This document shows, one piece after another, positions 23,706-25,483 of a DNA stretch of 25,483 nucleotides; position 1 is the stretch's first letter, and every line of letters begins with the position of its first letter. The position numbers were made by a program, and so were the translations under genes. The stretch covers positions 1-25,483 of the forward strand of contig DASQGX010000127.1 in assembly GCA_035632395.1 (NCBI GenBank). Reading direction: 5' to 3'. The notes under the pieces were generated by a model. The model was given only the letters and a program-made list of their open reading frames with translations, did not search any database and was not told the origin of the DNA. The stretch is from REEB95 sp035632395. GTDB taxonomy: Bacteria; Pseudomonadota; Alphaproteobacteria; ATCC43930; CGMCC-115725.

Positions 23706-24673
23706 GGGCGTTGTTCTCCTGGCACGGCGGCGATGCGCCGCAACGCCTCGTCGACGCCGGCCTGTTCGGACAGCATCTGATCAGCGGCACGTTCCGGATC
23801 GGGCGTATCGAGCAGCGCATAAGCCTGCGCTTGCGACAGCCGGCCGGCGACGATCAGGCCACGCAGGCGTGGCGATAGTCCGAGCAGGCGCAATGTACGC
23901 ACGACGTGCGTCATGTCGCGTCCGATCGCGCTGCACACGACGCGCGGATCGAGCGAGAACTCCGTCAGCAGGCGCAAATAGGCCCGTGCTTCATCGATGG
24001 CCGACAGCGTGGCTTCGCCGAGATTTTCGGTCAGCGAGGCGAGGACAGCTTCGGGATCGGGGAGATTGGTGACAACGGTCGGAATCTGCGCCAAGCCGAG
24101 ACGCCGGGCGGCGCGCCAACGGCGGCGGCCGGCGATGATTTCGTAACGGCCGTCGCCGGATTTGCGGCGTGCCAGAATCGGCTGACGCAATCCTTCGCGC
24201 GCGATGGCAGCGACCAGGGCTTCGGGCGCGTCCGGCTCGTCGCCGCGCACGCCGACACTGCCGGGTTCGAGCGCCAAGGGCGAAAGCATGATCGTGGTCG
24301 CGTCGACCGGCGCGCTGTGTGCGGCCGTGTCGGGCATCGGTTGCGGGTGAGCCGGCGGCGGCGCCACGGCCCGCGGCATCGGCGGCGGAACCGGCTCGGC
24401 AGCCGGCGTAAAAGGTTGGGGCATCGGCGCCACGGCACGCGGCGGCACCGCCGGGCGAACCGGCAGCGGCTGGACGACGGCGCGGGGTTGCGGCGGCGGC
24501 GCGACGACTCGCGGTGCGGGGGCTAGCGCGACTCCTTCAGCGGTGGCGGTGTCGGCGATCAGCCGGCCGAGCCATTGGGTCAGGGGCAAGCCGGCCGCGC
24601 GCGCGGCGCCCTCGGCGGCGTTGCGCGCTTCCGGGGAAAGCTGGTCGAATTGCCAGAGAGCGGACGCCGTCAT
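23702..24673 (-). CDS. ParB-domain protein with PodJ-like N-terminal motif, orphan
   Basis: A 323-residue protein. Residues 19-41 (AAEGAARAAGLPLTQWLGRL) resemble the N-terminus of its operon partner. A Pro/Ala/Val-rich linker runs from about 50 to 125. A ParB/Spo0J N-terminal domain follows (about 128-236) with EALVAAIAREGLRQPILARR, the box AGRRRWRAARRLG (181-193) and TENLGEATLSAIDEARAYLR. A KorB-like helix-turn-helix ends the protein (DMTHVVRTLRLLGLSPRLRG, GRLSQAQAYALL). In CTP-switching ParBs the box is G-E-R-R-x-R-A; here the Glu is Arg183, and the Q-R-x-x-L after E-N is G-E-A-T-L. Little follows the HTH, so the usual C-terminal dimerisation domain appears missing. No parA lies nearby. AAGGAG nine bases upstream supports ATG 24673. 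Confidence 0.82.
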   Translation of the reverse strand: MTASALWQFDQLSPEARNAAEGAARAAGLPLTQWLGRLIADTATAEGVALAPAPRVVAPPPQPRAVVQPLPVRPAVPPRAVAPMPQPFTPAAEPVPPPMPRAVAPPPAHPQPMPDTAAHSAPVDATTIMLSPLALEPGSVGVRGDEPDAPEALVAAIAREGLRQPILARRKSGDGRYEIIAGRRRWRAARRLGLAQIPTVVTNLPDPEAVLASLTENLGEATLSAIDEARAYLRLLTEFSLDPRVVCSAIGRDMTHVVRTLRLLGLSPRLRGLIVAGRLSQAQAYALLDTPDPERAADQMLSEQAGVDEALRRIAAVPGEQRP

Positions 24674-24709
24674 CAGACCTGGCTCCTTGCATCGTCGCCA
24701 TTAGTAGCG

Positions 24710-24733
24710 ACTATAAGACAATTTAATGGTTAA
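24710..24733 (-). promoter_or_regulatory. CtrA-like half-site and -10 upstream of the ParB-domain operon
   Basis: On the minus strand TTAACCAT (24733-24726), the CtrA half-site consensus, continues as TTAACCATTAA, that is TTAA-N3-TTAA rather than the classical N7 spacing. A -10-like TATAGT (24715-24710) follows after ten bases, placing the box near the -35 position of a start about 30 bases upstream of the coding region. CtrA control is inferred from the motif alone. Confidence 0.4.
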
Positions 24734-24746
24734 TGCTCCGTTACTG

Positions 24747-24934
24747 GAATCGCACAATAAGTGCCTGTGTGCGTTGACGTTTCCTTTACAAACCGCCTAG
24801 ACTCGCAGTTTCACCCTGGGGGACTTGGACGTGGGGCGACTCGAACAGGCGGCTGGCCGGCTGGAACAGGCCGTGGTTCGCCTCGAATCGGCAGTTGCCA
24901 GCGTTTCCGGCCGGGGGGCGGCGAAGACTGATTC
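24747..24934. promoter_or_regulatory. Five GANTC sites across the zapA-operon promoter and first codons
   Basis: GANTC sites lie at 24747-24751, 24800-24804, 24838-24842, 24885-24889 and 24930-24934. The second overlaps the candidate -10 element of the zapA operon. Placement of GANTC at or near -10 is the pattern reported for GcrA-CcrM controlled promoters in Caulobacter; the regulation here is inferred. Confidence 0.55.
24774..24803 (+). promoter_or_regulatory. Candidate promoter of the DUF4164-zapA operon
   Basis: TTGACG (24774-24779) and TAGACT (24798-24803) have an 18-base spacer, about 28 bases upstream of the first start. The -10 overlaps a GACTC methylation site. The rest of the 157-base divergent gap holds the CtrA-like box of the opposite gene and no open frame. 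Confidence 0.45.
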
Positions 24935-25016
24935 GCCTTCCAGCAAGCCCCCGGCGGATGTCGCTGCACGGATTGACGCCGTCATCAGCCGTCTCGACCG
25001 GGTGCTGGAGGGCTGA
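24831..25016 (+). CDS. Small DUF4164-like coiled-coil protein upstream of ZapA
   Basis: A 61-residue protein with a heptad-patterned N-terminus (GRLEQAAGRLEQAVVRLESA), a flexible Ser/Pro/Lys middle and a second short helix (VAARIDAVISRLDRVLEG). It resembles the small DUF4164 proteins that precede zapA in many Alphaproteobacteria. I use GTG 24831, with GGGGA seven bases upstream; TTG 24825 is possible but sits one base from that site. Its TGA overlaps the zapA ATG by one base (TGATG), so the two are translationally coupled. A division-related role with ZapA is inferred from this coupling; no biochemical function is known to me. Confidence 0.75.
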   Translation: MGRLEQAAGRLEQAVVRLESAVASVSGRGAAKTDSPSSKPPADVAARIDAVISRLDRVLEG

Positions 25017-25354
25017 TGCCGCAGGTGACCGTCGCCATCAACGGCCGCTCCTATACCATCGCCTGCGAACCCGGCGAGGAGGATCGAGTCCGGCAGCTCG
25101 GCCGCAGCATCGATGCCAAGGTCGTCGGCTTTGCCAAGGATGCGCCGCAGGCCGGCGAGGCGCGGCTGCTGGTGATGGCGGCGCTGATGCTGGCGGATGA
25201 ACTCAGCGAGGCACGCGAGACGCTGCGCCGCGCGCGCGGCGCGTCGAACGGTCCCGCTGCAGGCCTCGACGAAGAAGCGCTGGCCAGCGGCATTGAACGT
25301 TTGGCACTGCGCATCGAAACGGTTGCAGCGCGTCTCGAAGCGACCCAATTATAG
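25016..25354 (+). CDS. zapA: Cell division protein ZapA
   Basis: A 112-residue ZapA, which binds FtsZ filaments and helps bundle them at midcell. The globular N-terminus (VTVAINGRSYTIACEPGEED and RVRQLGRSIDAKVVGFAKD) is typical of the FtsZ-binding head. It continues through LLVMAALMLADELSEARETL into a C-terminal coiled coil (LDEEALASGIERLALRIETV), the dimer and tetramer interface. GGAG six bases upstream supports ATG 25016. Its TAG stop lies inside a -10-like TATAGC before the 6S RNA gene, the neighbour of zapA in many Proteobacteria. Confidence 0.93.
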   Translation: MPQVTVAINGRSYTIACEPGEEDRVRQLGRSIDAKVVGFAKDAPQAGEARLLVMAALMLADELSEARETLRRARGASNGPAAGLDEEALASGIERLALRIETVAARLEATQL

Positions 25355-25361
25355 CAACACG

Positions 25362-25483
25362 AGGATGGGGCTGCGCGGTGCGTTAGGCGCATGAAACCCC
25401 GGGGCCGATATCGACACCTCGGGGACTGTCCCTACCGGAGCCGTGGCTTCGGCACATGGTTCCCACCTGCGTTAGCGGGCCAC
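25362..25483 (+). ncRNA. ssrS: 6S RNA, 5' part, truncated by the window end
   Basis: The position directly after zapA is the conserved site of 6S RNA, the RNA that binds the housekeeping RNA polymerase by mimicking an open promoter. The sequence carries 6S-like blocks: GGGGCCGATATC followed by GGGGACTGTCCCTACCGG and later GGTTCCCACCT. CCCCGGGG (25397-25404) pairs fully with CCTCGGGG (25417-25424), and CCGTG-GC pairs with GC-A-CATGG around a UUCG loop at about 25441-25459. The 5' end is estimated from the -10-like TATAGC at 25350-25355, which has no good -35. The 3' arm closing the long stem should lie beyond the window. Confidence 0.82.

Noticed and set aside
23702..24673. That this is the main chromosomal ParB
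   Set aside because: There is no ParA, Gid or RsmG neighbour, no parS-like TGTTTCACGTGAAACA was noticed, and the dimerisation tail is missing.
24722..24733. A classical full CtrA box (TTAA-N7-TTAA)
   Set aside because: The two TTAA are separated by three bases, so only the half-site TTAACCAT is claimed.
1..25483. tRNA, rRNA, CRISPR array, prophage or insertion sequence
   Set aside because: Nothing with cloverleaf ends, regular spaced repeats, integrase or transposase motifs was seen on either strand.

Overview
This is a GC-rich stretch of bacterial chromosome carrying core genes and no mobile DNA. Several features point to Alphaproteobacteria: the cell-cycle DNA methyltransferase CcrM next to RNase HII; an ATP synthase F0 operon with separate b and b' subunits and no F1 genes; the mutY / DUF721 / DsbA-like / smc block; ETF-ubiquinone oxidoreductase followed by a TPR protein and ispE; and a DUF4164 gene, zapA and 6S RNA in a row. 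A Rhodospirillales-like member is my guess, but the order cannot be fixed from the sequence alone.

Layout. 1-2871: a possible truncated gene at the left edge (minus), an LhgO-type FAD oxidase (plus), a PCu(A)C-like periplasmic protein (minus, overlapping the oxidase tail to tail) and alanine dehydrogenase (plus). 2885-5223: the F0 operon atpI-atpB-atpE-atpF'-atpF on the minus strand. 5352-10160: SMC, a DsbA-like periplasmic thioredoxin and a DUF721/DciA-like protein, all minus. 10196-14280: mutY (plus), then ccrM, rnhB and a PA0069-type radical SAM protein (minus). 14334-17406: moaB, a soluble lytic transglycosylase and a family-4-like uracil-DNA glycosylase (minus). 17461-21708: ETF-QO, a secreted TPR protein and ispE (plus). 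21750-24673: a two-gene minus-strand operon encoding a ParB-domain protein and a single-pass membrane protein with Sel1 repeats. 24831-25483: a DUF4164 coiled-coil protein, ZapA and the 5' part of 6S RNA (plus).

Most genes are housekeeping: chromosome maintenance (SMC, DciA-like, CcrM, RNase HII, MutY, UDG), energy metabolism (F0, ETF-QO, alanine dehydrogenase), envelope (transglycosylase, ZapA, Sel1 protein) and cofactors (IspE, MoaB).

The least described part is the ParB-domain / Sel1 pair. The genes overlap by an ATGA, both proteins begin with the same short helical motif (AAR.AG.P...WL.R.I), the ParB box carries unusual substitutions, and the Sel1 protein has a PodJ-like layout. The pair diverges from the zapA operon across an intergenic region with a CtrA-like half-site and CcrM (GANTC) sites. 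I propose it as a candidate cell-pole or chromosome-organising module under cell-cycle control. Other points worth a look are a dense GANTC cluster at the ccrM promoter, a PCu(A)C homologue that has lost its copper ligands, a UDG that lacks two Fe-S cysteines, and two convergent genes sharing one CTAG as both stop codons.
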